The notes beneath the pieces were generated by a model. That model did not search any database. It worked only from the letters and a program-made list of their open reading frames with translations, and was not told the origin of the DNA. Shown here piece after piece: positions 21,151 to 34,500 of a DNA stretch of 64,000 nucleotides (position 1 is its first letter; each line of letters begins with the position of its first letter). Source of the DNA: Undaria pinnatifida (lineage: Eukaryota; Sar; Phaeophyceae; Laminariales; Alariaceae); assembly GCA_012845835.1 (NCBI GenBank), contig JABAKD010000104.1:82001-146000 (forward strand). Reading direction: 5' to 3'. The translations under genes and the position numbers were made by a program.

Positions 21151-23000
21151 CGCATACAGCAGTACGTACGATACAGCACGCCGAATGACGAAGAGGAACG
21201 ATTGGATGAATTCGCTGAATTCGCTGGCAGTCTCGCGGAAAACGAAGTATGTTGTTTGGCTGAATATCCGAGCCAACGTCCAAACTAAAAACGTCCAAAC
21301 AAAAATAATCTTCTTTGGCATGGCGAAAACACCAATAATAGTCTATAGCCTATATATATCTGATGCATACATACATTACACTGACCCATAAGGTATTATT
21401 CCAACAGCTTAAGTCTGCCGTTTACGACGTTTCGCACGCAGTAGGGGGCTCTATATTAGGCGGTTTGGACAAGGCGGTCATTCGAGATAAGGCGGTCAAC
21501 ATCGGCTTGACACGACAGTAGATGCGAATAGGGCGACTACCGCACTAGACTATAGAGCAACGGAACCTATACAAGGCGGTGTACGCCCTATATAGAGCGG
21601 CTACCGCCCTATCCATGGCGGGTACCACCCCCGCTCTCGCCTCCACATCAGTACAAATCGTTGCGCTCTGGTGCTGATTTTGAGCGAGAGATATCTATAG
21701 TCTATATTATCTATGGCCTACGACCTCGAAAAACATATAGTAAATGTTATCCTCATTGTCTATGGCAGTATCACATCCCTACGAGGTACATAAGTAGGCA
21801 GTATCACCCTCCTACTGGTGTTGTTGGTGAGAGAACACACGCACTCCTGTCGCACAACGGACAGAGGGGATACGGATGATGCCCTGCGCAGCAGGCGAAC
21901 TGTGTTTGGATCCAGCCCTCACCCTCGACCGCACCGACGGCCACGAATCTCGCGGAAAATGCGATGGTCGACTGCACGGGCTCTGTGGTGAAGCCGACCC
22001 GGACTGCGACATCCCAATGCAGCGCGTCTCGATGCGGTAGACGAGATGACGTAAACGTTGAAAGACATTCACGGCAACGAAGTGAACGTTGACGAGATTG
22101 CAGATTGCGATGATACGACGGGGCGTGAGGGCGGTGCCCCCACGCACTACGTGAAACTTGTGTCGCACTTCGTGCCTCTGAAAAAAGCGGCGGAGGCGTG
22201 CGGCAATGACGATGCCTCCTTCTATCTGCAAAACGCTAGGATGTCGTTTATCTAAGGGCATGCCGGTAAGCCAATGCAACAGGCAGACATGAGATAATGA
22301 TTTGAACCTCTACGGCAAGGGGGGGGGGCACAGCGAAGGACTGTAGTGCTTTACAGTAGGTAGTCAGTACAGCAGTACGGTACCGTAGAATATGTTGGAG
22401 CTCTGTTGTGAGTGTGTAGCAAAGCGAAGAGCCCTCTCCGTGCAACAGTACGACGGTGTATGTCTTCAGCGGGTGGGGTGTATCTTCGGCGGGTGGTGTG
22501 CATCTTTGGCGGGCTCTGTCGCCCGCAGCTCAGTTGCAGTACTACTGCAATATTAACGCGCAAAGTGTGTGTGCACCCGTCTGCTCTGCTGTGCTATTGT
22601 CTCGTCTGCTCTTCTGAGCTTTCACGTGTGTCTGACATCACACATACATATTCAATGGGCTCAGCACTGGTACTGCTGCAACGCTTTACCTTCGTTCACC
22701 GAGCACACGCATGATTCCCCTTTTCGTGAGGCCCTCTTCTTTGTAATCTTTTCGGTCAGGAGCACTCTGTGCTGTACAGTAAAAATCTGTATTTCTCAAT
22801 ACGGCGGTTACCGCCTTATTGGGATATCACCAAAAGCCCAATAGGGCGGTCAATCGCCCTAACTCCGACATGGCGGTCTTTCGAGATAAGGTGGTCGAAG
22901 TCTCGGTACGCTACACGCCTTATATAGCCCCCCTACTATATGTCGTGCTAACCGAACATGCCGTCGCCATTGTTTCTCGAAACCGTGGTTGGGCATATTA
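21150..23000. repeat. Dispersed sequence interrupted by a TIR element (relative at 51850-52170)
   Basis: 21155-21439 and 22938-22990 together resemble 51850-52170: gtacgtacgtacc/gtacgtacgatac, ccgaatgacaaag/ccgaatgacgaag, cgtttacgatgtttcg and tgtcgtgctaacc/tgttgtgctgacc occur in the same order. The similarity is patchy, so this is a family relationship and not a recent copy. Confidence 0.5.
21440..22937. mobile_element. Non-autonomous TIR element, 1498 bp, with GGCGGTC subterminal repeats
   Basis: The left end agtagggggctctatattag matches the reverse complement of the right end (reading agtaggggggctatataagg) over about 22 bp with few differences. Both subterminal regions are packed with aaggcggtc, gggcggtc and their inverse (accgcccta), and share attcgagataaggcggtc / tttcgagataaggtggtc. 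The middle has no transposase frame. Comparison with the sequence at 52113-52150, which lacks the insert, supports these borders. Confidence 0.6.
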
Positions 23001-24670
23001 AATATAAAAAACCGTTTTGGGCCGCTCGAAGGGCAATCCCTATAGTGACGTGGTGATCAACACAGCAACTGCCTTCTCACTATGAGTAACTCGCCCGTTC
23101 CGCACGAAGACATGCCGGCAAGGCAAGCAATAGAGAAGTCTACAGCACTGTAGGCGGCGACACGACCCGAACGCTCTTAATGCATTGTCGAATGTACCAT
23201 GTAGCCAAAAAACACATTTCGAGCACACACGAAGAACGACACTATTACCATTGTACTTGTCTGGCGGGCTTTGTCACAGGTGAAACTCGGAAGACATTAT
23301 TGATAGAACGAACCAAACCAAGTTGGGCGAAGCAGCGTTTGTGTAGCACGCATGAAGGTCATATGCCGCCTGCAAGACTCGGCGGCAACTAAAATTGGAA
23401 ATAGCGACAGTACGGTACGGGGTCAGACCCCCCCCCCAAAATAGGGACTCTACGGTAGTACCGTATTAGACTATAGTATAAGCAGCAGTTCTAACCACCG
23501 GATGAAACACGGAGTATTGACTCTACGCAGACTAAACTATTAACAGCACAACTATCGTATCAAAACCAACAACAGCCGTTTGTGAAACCGACAATGAGCT
23601 TGTGTGCAGATGAACTACCTTTAGATAACTTGAAACGCTTCATGCGAACACCGACTCTTCAACAGTGAAAACACATATGTTCCGCCTCTCATCGAGCCGC
23701 AAACACTCCCCAGACAAGAACAATCGGCATGCGAGAACAGCCCACTCAACCAGTGAAACCTATGGTTTACTCTTCGCATCGAGCCGCGAGACATCGAACA
23801 ATACATACTACAAAATTCACGTTTGGGTCAAGAAAAAAAATAACTAAACGTATAGTCTAGACTAGACTAGTACTTGGTGCAACACAATAGGAACACTACT
23901 GTGAGCATAAAATATATCAGCGGCCACTCAGTTACAACCAGGCCTTCGCCAGGCTCATCCGTTGCTGAAATCAACAGGCCTATGCTATGCGTCGTGCACA
24001 AACTCTATGACATCCAGCTCAGTCGAGATCGATATCACACGGCGGGGATCCAGCTCCTGGCCAGCAGCCTTCGCCCTAGTGAATAGCCGTGCCCCTGCAT
24101 TTTCCCCCTACGTTTATACCGGCACTACCCACTTACCACTGCACTACTGCAAAACATATCCTCAACCACTTCAAACATTATGCCCCCAAAGACGTGCTTG
24201 CAGTTCCAAAAACCCAGCGTAGACGGCCCTCAACAATGTCGATGTGATGCCCCGCCCTCGTTCGTCGTGCCGCGCCATATCTCGAAAAACCTTCTCATGT
24301 GTAGAAATACAGCAGAAGCTAGAGTTGCCAGCTATCGTTACACGCAAGCGTACACAAAACTGATCACATCACAACCACCAGACCGCTACGTAATCAAATA
24401 ACGGTAGTTTAATAGACCCAAAACCTCAGGCGAACAAGTTTTGTGTGAGCTTGCCCAGTCCATTATCCCCCCCCCCCCTTCTCTGCCCACCTCATTTTTC
24501 TAGCTCTCGCTCTGCCTCTAGTGTGGACCTCGCCTGCATCTCTTCCTCGTAGCACATATCACCACCTCTGCACAGACTCGAGACATCTCTTTCTCCAATG
24601 AACAGGTTCTATCCGAGACATCTCTCTCGTTCTGTGCAGCATGTACCACTGTCCTATTCAAGTACTAACT
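23001..24670. other. Spacer downstream of the beta-helix gene, no feature recognised
   Basis: This lies 3' of the minus-strand gene and may include its 3' UTR near 24670. There is no protein-like frame. Short C-runs and TAGTCTAGACT-type palindromes occur. Confidence 0.45.
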
Positions 24671-24672
24671 GT

Positions 24673-25591
24673 TCAGTAATAATCCATCCACTCGGTCTGC
24701 GAAGAATCAAGAGTCACCTCCCACGATGTGACAGCCCAATCCCCCCCGCAGGGCATCGCAGACTCTTGGGGACACTCAATGTTGCAGTTGTCAGTCTCCC
24801 CGTGCCAGTACACGTTCGATTCATAGTTGGTACACCGGCACCTGTGTTCGAGGTCAGTTTGGGAAGTAGGGTCAGGGATGCATGCAGGGATAGTCGCGAT
24901 TTAGCTTTTAACATAGTACCACCGCATGTGAAAGTCGTAGGCCTACAGTACGCTCCAATTCGGAATGCAGTATTGGACGAGAAGCGAGATGATAGGCCCA
25001 TCGCTGCACAGTCGGTGACCTTTCTGCGTATTCTGACGTCTGTCGATCATGGACCCGATCTGAGCGCGCGTCCGTGCTCGGAGACTGGATTCGAACGAGG
25101 ACACTGTGAAAAACGAAGCTTAACCGATGCGACGAACACACAAGCCCCCCGGAGTATGTGCTGTGCACGCCCTCAGCCCGATACGAGTTCTAGTGTTTAG
25201 AGTCAATAACGGACGATGCATTCTGGAACCGATCATGCTATACCGGAAAAGGGGTAAACCAGCGGTGAATTTCCCCCTCTTTGCTCGATATTGCCCCACG
25301 CCCAAAACGTGCAGATTGTGTCGATATACTGTCCACGCTGTACGCTGAGGTACACACAAATCGATATTGGACAGGCATCGCTTTTTTTTGCGGTCTTCGC
25401 CCTCTCTCGCTCCTATATACAGAGGCTATATACCAGAAAAAGTGAAAGGTAGGCGAAACACAGCGGCATAGATCACGCCTCTACTTAAGCTTTCATGCGT
25501 CGATGGGTACTATGCATAATAAAACTCACATGTAGCCGTGGATTGTTCCGGCGAACCTCTTGCCGTCTTCCTTGCAGTGTTCGATGCATTC
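24673..25591 (-). CDS. Exons 22-23: rest of the WSC domain and C-terminus
   Basis: Exon 22 (25591-25530) gives Glu-Cys-Ile-Glu-His-Cys and Phe-Ala-Gly-Thr. Exon 23 (24841-24673) gives Cys-Arg-Cys-Thr-Asn-Tyr, three further Cys and the closing Cys-Gly-Gly-Asp-Trp. With Leu-Gly-Cys-Phe from exon 21 this makes the eight cysteines of a complete WSC domain, a carbohydrate-binding module first known from yeast stress sensors. I read to TGA at 24673-24675. A GTGACT right after Ser-Trp-Glu could instead be a donor leading to an unseen exon. There is no obvious membrane anchor. Confidence 0.75.
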
Positions 25592-28500
25592 CTGCATAGA
25601 GGGGTCGAGGTAGATGAAACGTACAAGCGAGGCGACAGCCCGCAGCCGTTGTGAGCACATGAGCACACTCTATCTTTGGACTTCCTTACGGCCCAACAGG
25701 TAGGCTCGAGAAAGAACACGAGCAACACGTATCCGGCACCTTGTCAGCAAAAACGAGGAGGGCCCGCGTTTGGACGACTGCTGCGTGCATGGAGGCACAA
25801 TGAGTCACTGGGCCGCCTTCGTGCCGACAAGTAAAAGCGGGACAACACGACCACATGAGGACGGGAACAAAAGCAAGATAATCTTCACCTCATTAGTCAG
25901 AGAGCTTTTGGACTTGTAGGCCATGACATCCATGGTGCGCTCGCCAGGCTCGTCCAGGAAACACCCCAGGTACACGGCACCGGGTATCATAGATGGAGCC
26001 GGGGTACTGATCCCAGGAGATGGAGCCGGGGTGTCCGGAATGGCGGATGGAGCCAGGGTACTGGGGGTGGCAGATGGACCCGGGGTGCTCTCATCCGAGC
26101 TGCTGTAGCACGCTTTGAATGGCTTGTAGTCGCCGCCATACACCCCCTGAGCGTAGTTGTACTGCAAAACATATTTTTTCAGGCGATTAAGTTGGTAAGA
26201 TAGGAAGCGTTGAGGGGAAGGCCGAGGGAGGAACGGGGGGAATCTTGATTTTCGCGTCGCGATTGGTTAGCGTAGGTTCGTCACAAGGTTACCGAGGGGA
26301 ATATTCGGTTAATTGTTGCTGCTATAAGCCCTACGATGTCTGCCCTGATGGAGCTACTTTATGCAAACACCACAAACATGTGTTGATGTCTTGCCGGTGT
26401 GCCGCTGGCACTCCTTTCACATAATCACGCTGGTTACAACGACTGCTAGACATGCACACCCGTATCTAGGGAAAAACTAACACGATTTTCTTGGAAAACA
26501 AGGTTGTGGACCCACCGTCGCTTCCGTTTCATGATCCGGCAGCATAATGTCGTTCCCGCAAATGTCCCCTTGTGGGCTTGACATAATTTCGACCCCAGCG
26601 GCGAAACAGTTTGTGATTGTGTTGCCGGTCACCTGCAAGTTGTCATTTGGGTGGTTTACGGGTTCGTGTGGGGATCCGGATCCTAACTAGTCGTTATGGT
26701 ATATGTATAGAATGGTGCATGCGAAGCTTGGCCGAAACATAATGGGTTTCGCAGCGCTTTTTCTCGTTTTCGCTGCCACCGTTGGGTGGAAAACGCGCAA
26801 AGTAGTGGTTCTGGTGTCCACACCGTAATACGGATGCGGTCGTGATGCTGCTGTTGCGCCGAGCTGTACACACTTTTCTGGTAACCCCCTGAGAAAGAAC
26901 AGATTCAAAACGTTGTCCAGTATTCACTCGTATACATATACGGCAGGTAGCTAGCTCCTGAAATATTCTGCTTCAAGATTCACAGCTGAACATGCCCACT
27001 TGATCCGCATGTCTTGAACTGGCAGCTGTCCGTAACAAGTAACTCACGATATTGTTGACTCCGTAATATCGACCATCTTCGTCGGCTGTCGTCGACCCAA
27101 TGCGCACCCCCGCTCCGTCGGCATCCGCAATTGTGTTCCCAACAATAGTGGTATCGTCGCCTTGACTGTTCACAGCTGTCACGTTTGGTTCACGAAATAC
27201 GGCGACAGGTGGGGTGTGATGCTCGGTGTACAACAGTAAGTATTTCTGTACCAGCGGTCAACTCTGTTTGATGGATTGGTTCGTGGGTGACAACTGTATT
27301 GAGAGAAGATAGCACAATCGCCGTTTGATGTGGATTGCGCTTAGTGTAGATCACGCGTGCCTTCACAAAGGGTCACATGATTTTATGGTTCAAGGAGGGT
27401 ATATGAAGAACATACACTCCGTCCGATGCCACTGTCTTTGTAGGAGAGGTTTTGGTTTGGATCAAGTGCTGACGGAGGCAGTATGATTGGGAGAGTTTGA
27501 TTGGAAATCCAATTTGGTTCAAACTGCAATATGCCCTTCGCCTTATCCTCTTACGTAGATGGTAGATACACCCACTCTGTTCACGTCATATCGCGATCAC
27601 ATGGGTTGACACGATTCTTTTATTAACACTTAGCGCTCTCCGCGATAAGAACCATAATCACGGCAATGTCACTGTCAGGACCAGGCCAATCGCTATTTTG
27701 GCGTATACATATACCAGACAACTTTAAACCTCGGATGGATTTTAACCGCCGTGTTCGAAAGAGCAACTATCCCAGCTCAGCTGTACCTTTCATATTGTCT
27801 CTTGCGTGGAAATTCTATCGTTTCCTAGATACCTACAACCCATTCATCATCAAAACCCTGTTTGACCAACTATTGTGCTGATATGTGTACCGCACAGGAA
27901 AGCGATCATGGGCTAACCATTGTATTCGTCTCAGCGTGGTATCGTGTTGCGACGTGCTCTCTCTGCATCGGCATATAGACTATAGGCCAATCATAGTTCC
28001 AAGCACAACAAAGCAATAGGCAAAGGCCAAACCTGCTGAATGTGGGTCGTTCTGCATGGCGATATTGTTGTACTCAATGACCGTGTCCAGGCATCCCTCC
28101 TTCACGTCTACGCCTTCGTTTCCCTGTTTCAAACGGAGAAGCGGGACAGGGGGCTCAGATAAAGGGCGAGGGGGTGAGGCACGTGCACTCTTTCGTGGCA
28201 GTTTGGCAACCCCCATAGAGACGATCATGGTGAGACGCAACGGAGCCCAATATATATTACGGAGTGCCAACCGTCTGTTTACCCAGCCTAACGCGCGATC
28301 GTGCATGCATCACGGGCATTGCGCCTGGAATCTCTAACCGGTACCGAGACCACGTAATTGAATGCAGGCCGTCACAAACGTACGAGCAACACGCCACGTG
28401 GCCAACTATTGATTCCTCTGCAGTTTGAATACCGTGTTTCTGCGCCTGATATACGACCGCGCATGCACACACCGACTCGGAAGACTACGATGGCTTAGCT

Positions 28501-31500
28501 TTACAAGCATATTTGCTCACATCCGTCATGATCTCGTTATTGCTGATTATGTTCCCGAGGCAGATATCTTCGCCACCCGAGTAGTTGTCTGCGTCAGCCC
28601 ATCCGTCCAGCGGGGTTCCAATATCTAAGGGGACATTAAAGCGACCAAACGAGTGCAAGCCGATGCATTGGTGGAGGTGACGTCACGGGTTGCAAACCTA
28701 CAGTAGAACCACAAGCCACCGTACAGTGTCCTCTTTGCCCAAGCCTTCGACATGAGACGCGCGTTTCGAATTTGAAAGGGACGGGCTATAAAGCGAACCA
28801 GCAACTCAATTGCTGACCATGCTATTCTAACGGGGACCAGACAGGTATGCAGGTCTACCGATGGGAGGCGCGGTGGCAATGAAAAATGCGTACTAAAATG
28901 CGTACTGTTTCGATCACGGTCAGCCCCCAAATCGGAACCTAACCCTGGCAAGTTGGGTGGTACGTCACACGCGTGCTTGACCCGCGAACACCAGACTCAT
29001 TGTGTCATTCCAACGATCATAGCGATCATGGCCATCCTACTGTCGGCCTGTATCTATGCGCCCAAAAGGTCCCGAAAATGATGTGCGGAGTGCATCTCAT
29101 GCTTCGCATACGTCAATCGGGTAAACTCAGTGCTGCACCCATGCAGATCGTTGTTGCTGGAAGGTCTTCTACACCAGCGTTTGGTCGTTACGCATACACG
29201 TACTCGTATCATTACCCCGGCATAACTCTGTAGGTGCTTGTGTGACAGGTGAAACACAATATAACCTAAATGATGTTTTATAGACGTATGCTGCTACTAC
29301 CACTGCTCTCCCTGCTGCTGCTGGTACTACCTATAGTGCTGGTGTATAGTGCATGGTAATCCCTGTACTCACATATCCCCTGTCCGTTCCCGGTGTGTCC
29401 GCCATATACCCAGTCGATAAAACCGCAGTCACGGATGATGTTGCCGTAAACAAGTGCGTACGTTGCGAAGTCTACATACGGGAAACGCACCAGGGAACGA
29501 ACGCGTACGACGGGTGGCGGAGTGAGATGGAATTTATATGTGCGTCCATGCATTGTGTGGCAGGTTCCTCATGCGGAAAGCAGTCCGTTTCGGTCACGAT
29601 CCCCAAAATAGTTGACTAAAACTTGAGAACCCTGTATTTAGCATCGTGCTTGGGCACGGTTGTAGCTCTAAACAGATAGGAACACGAGCAGGGGTGCCGC
29701 CGGTAGATGGAGGTGATACATAAACTGTTTAGTAGTGGGAAGCAAAGCAGAGCGACGGGAGTGGTGTCGTTGAGCCCGGGAAAATAATCCCATTGATAGA
29801 CAGTCAAAACCTGGCTTGCCCATTCGTAGATTGGTCTTGAACATTGATGCCCAATTCATAATACTAGATTCGATTACACAGCAGTACCTAGCACGACGTT
29901 TATCTCTACAACTTTAACGTCCTCCCTGGTTTCAAAACCATGCGGGTGTTAACTCTTTCAGAACTGCGACTTGCGACCATGCCTTTACGGACCAGATACT
30001 TCGAATTAGTGTGGAAGAGATTTTGCAGTCGAGACTCACGGCGGAGACGGAAGCATTCTTGCCCGGCATTCTGAAGTATCATCCCGCTAACGATCAACCC
30101 GTCCAGGGCGGACATGTACCCTCCGCTCCGCTCCGTTTCAGTGCGCTTTGCTGAATGTGACATGCGAGCACCAAAACAATAGGCCAGAGCCGGGTGTTAA
30201 GGTGAGATGTCGTCAATATATGGCACTGGCAAATGTCAAGGGGCGCTACGGTTATTTTTGATGTTGCTTTAACCGCTCACGCGCGCCGTGTGTCACGTGT
30301 AAGCCAAACCCTTTGCCTCTTCCACCAAAAGGGGAATAAACAGAAGTGCTCTTGCAGAAGAAGCGTCCCACGCTAGGGATGCAGCAGAAGTTTCTGAGTT
30401 ATTAACATGAGAGGGACAGTTGATACTTTCACAGATATTCCTTGGACTGGTGGCTTTTGAGACTGAGCGTCTAAGTCGCCAATAGTAACCAACCGCAGTT
30501 TCTTGTTCCCCTACATGTGGTAAACAACTTGCCATGTAACGAAAATCTATCCAAATGATCGATCCCCGACTACGATTTAGCGTTTGACCGCACGCTACCT
30601 AGTAAGGAACGGACCATTTCGTCAAGCCTGCCCCAGAAAGTCTCGCTCACCAGCTACGTAGAGGAGGTTGTCCCTGAACGCATCTGGTGCGTCTTCGTAT
30701 TCAACATCCTCTACATCGTTCCAAACCTGTCCGTCAAGGGTAAAGTCCTGCAAGAGCGGGACGACACGCGCACGAGTAAAGGCGAGACACGGCATTCATT
30801 CGTTTCGCTATCGACAACGAAGAGCTCCAGACGGTGCGCAGTCTTGGACGACAAATGTTTCACATGTTCTCACCGAATTGTAAGCGCCGCGACTTGGGTA
30901 CCGTCGTGGACTGCGTTTGCTTCTGTGCAGGTTGGATGGCGGATGTCGTATCAATGGCAGATATTTCCATATATCGGTCGTCTCGCTAAACATAAGGTAG
31001 ACGACGACTTGATAGGGTATTTCCCTGCACTTCCGAAATCTACCCCCCCCCGTTGGAACGTAGCATGCAACCACTACCAGGTTTGAATCTAACAGTACCG
31101 ACAGTGCCGAAGTTGTGCTGACTGAAGTCTAGCAAACACTGGTGTCTGTAACAGTCAGTCGTATTGTTGAGAATAAGAAGGAAGCACGAGGCGTTCCTGC
31201 GATTATGGCACTCTAAATGCATAGCCATAGGCGAGGAAGGGAAAGTAAGACGAACCTCGATAGTGTAGTAGTCGTGCATGACTTCAAACAGCTTGGAACC
31301 GTCTCCTGAACCACGTAGAATCACGTTCTCCGCTCCTCCGACTCCTCTGATGGTAATCCTTGCGTCTTCCGTGCCGTCAACCTTTTGCAAGTGTACACAC
31401 ATGCCGAACACGCGAGCTGTTGACGTCTTGTTGTCTTTCTATAGTAGTATGACTAACCGATTGTTCATACAACGCCATCAGAAAAAACAAAAATAGCGCA

Positions 31501-34500
31501 TGCTCGAAAACGTGGAGTTCGCAACGGGCGATGCTGCAGAACATTCATATGACACCAGGATTTTAGAGGTGCCTATCTCCAACGCAACCCCTTGATGAAA
31601 GTGCAGTTCCGGTCAATGCAGCACTAGGTAGAATGAATGTAATTGAAGCGTGCTACGATAGACGTAGCACTTTTCTACTGAAACGATTTCTGAATGGCGG
31701 GGCTCCCGAACCCGAAATCGCTAGAAATTAAGCCATTTTTCGAATATTTTTTCGGTGTTATGTATTACTTTCCATTTCAAACCTAACGCTTTCCGTTGTA
31801 AAAAGTCGTTGCAACCAGTGTCACTTTTCATTAGTCAAGTTTTTCAACTTTACCTTACTTGATACAACCTCCCGGCAACCGGGTAGTCCTTTGAAAAAGT
31901 AAGACTTTGCGTAGGAAAATATCGCATCGCCGCCTATCCTGATTTGATGTGAAGCGCACTCTCTACCTCTTACCTTTCAAGGCAGAATCTGGCGTTTTCA
32001 CCTAATCCGATGTCAACCGTTTCTTTCACTGTTATCGGAGGATTCCTGAAGATACTTTATTTTAGAGATCTAAGAAATGCTATTAGACTTTCGTACGACG
32101 AACTACGTATATTCTGTGCGCGCCGTTAGGGGGGGAGCATAGTTTCACACTTCATTATTGGCAGCACCAGCTCCCACTTACCGTGGTTACGAGATCTTCG
32201 AAATAGGTCCCGCTCTCAATATTAATCGTGTCCCCGGGGTTGACTCTATCGAGAGCACTCTGTGGACCGGGCGGCCAGCATTGGAAGGCAAGCGTGTTCG
32301 AATGGGCCCGCGTATGTTAGCATAGAGTCCAGTTATATCACTTCGAACGTCAAGACGCTGAGGAAAGGTGCATTGAAAAGGCAACAACTTTCCGCAGAAG
32401 CTAAGGATCGTCCAAGGCTTGGGTATCCTTACTGTGGTGTGCTTGGTACGCATGTCAGGGCTGATGTCTGTTCTATCATCGCTTCAATGAAGGATTGTTT
32501 TGGCATTGCTGGGTTCACAACAAAACGAGTTGCTACAAAGTATAATCCCAACTGTTATTGCGCCACTTGACATGAAAAAGGGTACAATATAGAGACGGTC
32601 ACCACATCGGTACGGCACTTTGTAAATATTGCGTTGTGAGTGACGAAAACCACATCCGAGGGGGGGGGTGCTTAGTTTTCGCGAACATTATCGATCGGGG
32701 TAAGGGATCCCACATTTCCATACAGGCAACAAGACGAACCTAGGTGCTGAACCTCCTTGAAACAGAGCCGTCCGTGTAACCATACTCACTCTACGTATGG
32801 TCAGTACCGGCCGTCTCAAAAGAAAAAGCCCCACGACCAACTTAGCGCAAACGTTACGGAGAAAAAAGACTTACGATACCCGTTAGATCGATACTGCTGC
32901 GTGTAGACCATGGGTTGGGAGCTACCAAAACACTTCCATGGGAGAGTACCCTACTCGAAAAAACGTTAACGACCGGGGCAAGAAGTCGCACCGGTACATC
33001 CTGGTAGTAAGGCAGACCTGTGTTCTGAGCCTTTGAAAAGTTGAAACAGTGTCGTCTGGGAAACGATAGTATGTACCAGATACACTACAGACCCTGTCAA
33101 AAGCAAGAGTCCCGCTAGTACCTTAGCCTAAACGTTACGGAGTAACAAGAACTTCGACAGCCGCTATATCGACGTTAGCGTAGGATGTACCCTCCATGTA
33201 AAAAGGAATCAAGCCTCGAACCGATGTTTCGGTTTCTTATCACAGTGCCGGTACTGTACTGCAGGAGTCTACTGCTTTATGATATTCGTGCTATAAAAAA
33301 CTGCTGGACGATCGGCTGTTCATATTTATTTCGTTGTGGTTGTACGACTCGTTGTTCCAGTTAATGGAAACATGGGGAGATGAAGGGGACAGCTGAAAGT
33401 AACTGGAACATCCCATTCCTAACGTCACGGGGAAATGTGATATTGTTCATGCTCGTGGTGCTGTTGTTGTTGATGTTGGTGTGGACGCTGCCTTTGCTTC
33501 CCCATAGCACCCCAAACGTAGAAGGAGGGCACTACTTTCGCCGCTGCGGCAGCAGGGCATGTGTGGTGCCGTGATATATGGGCCGTGTCCAGAGTTCTAA
33601 CAACTAGATGCCATTATTATATCTTCGCATCACACCACAGCAGCAGTCATTGCGAATATAATGCTGCGAACACCGTGGAGGAAGACTTCTCACTCATCGC
33701 CGACAAAAACGGTAGAATTTCATGGTGACCTTTTTTTTTTGAAAATTTCAACAAAAAACCCGATCTCGATGGTTCGGGAGTGAGGTAATACGAGGTAAAA
33801 TTAAGCGAAGCATCCCCATCATCTACGATATTGCGGTATCGATAACGAATTTTCAAGAATTGTGCAAATTATCTAGGAAATCACGATTCAGAATCGACCA
33901 TTCGATCGCGATGTCCAATCACTCTGTATTTTTTTCCGTAAAGGAGCCAACTCTACCCTTAGCATTGCCTTGTGTTATTTATGCTCATATAGTATCAAAA
34001 AGATCCATGAATATGTGTAGATATACCTGATGGAGTGTCCAACCAAAAACGTAACTTAAACATGACATCGTCGTCCACAACAGCAAGTTTATCAACTTTC
34101 ATGATATCACCTGGATGGTTTCACCTCCTGGCTCGACGGTGATGGTAATACCTCCCGCGGTATTGGGCATGGAAGACGGACCCACGGCAGTGGACATGGG
34201 AGATGGGGCCGGCGTATTAGGTATGTCAGACGGAGCTACAGTGCTGGGCATGGCAGATGGGGCCGGGGTGCTGGGCATGGGAGATGGGGCCACGGTACTG
34301 GGCATGGGAGATGGAGCAGGCGTGCGGGGTTTGGGAGAAGGAGCCAGGGTAATGGGCATGACAGATGGGGCCGGGGTGCTGGGCACGGGAGACGGAGCCG
34401 GGGTACTGGGCGTGGGCGATGGAGCCGGGGTATGGAGCATGGCAGATGGGGCCGGGGTGCTGGGCACGAGAGACGGAGCCGGGGTACTGGGCGTGGGCGA

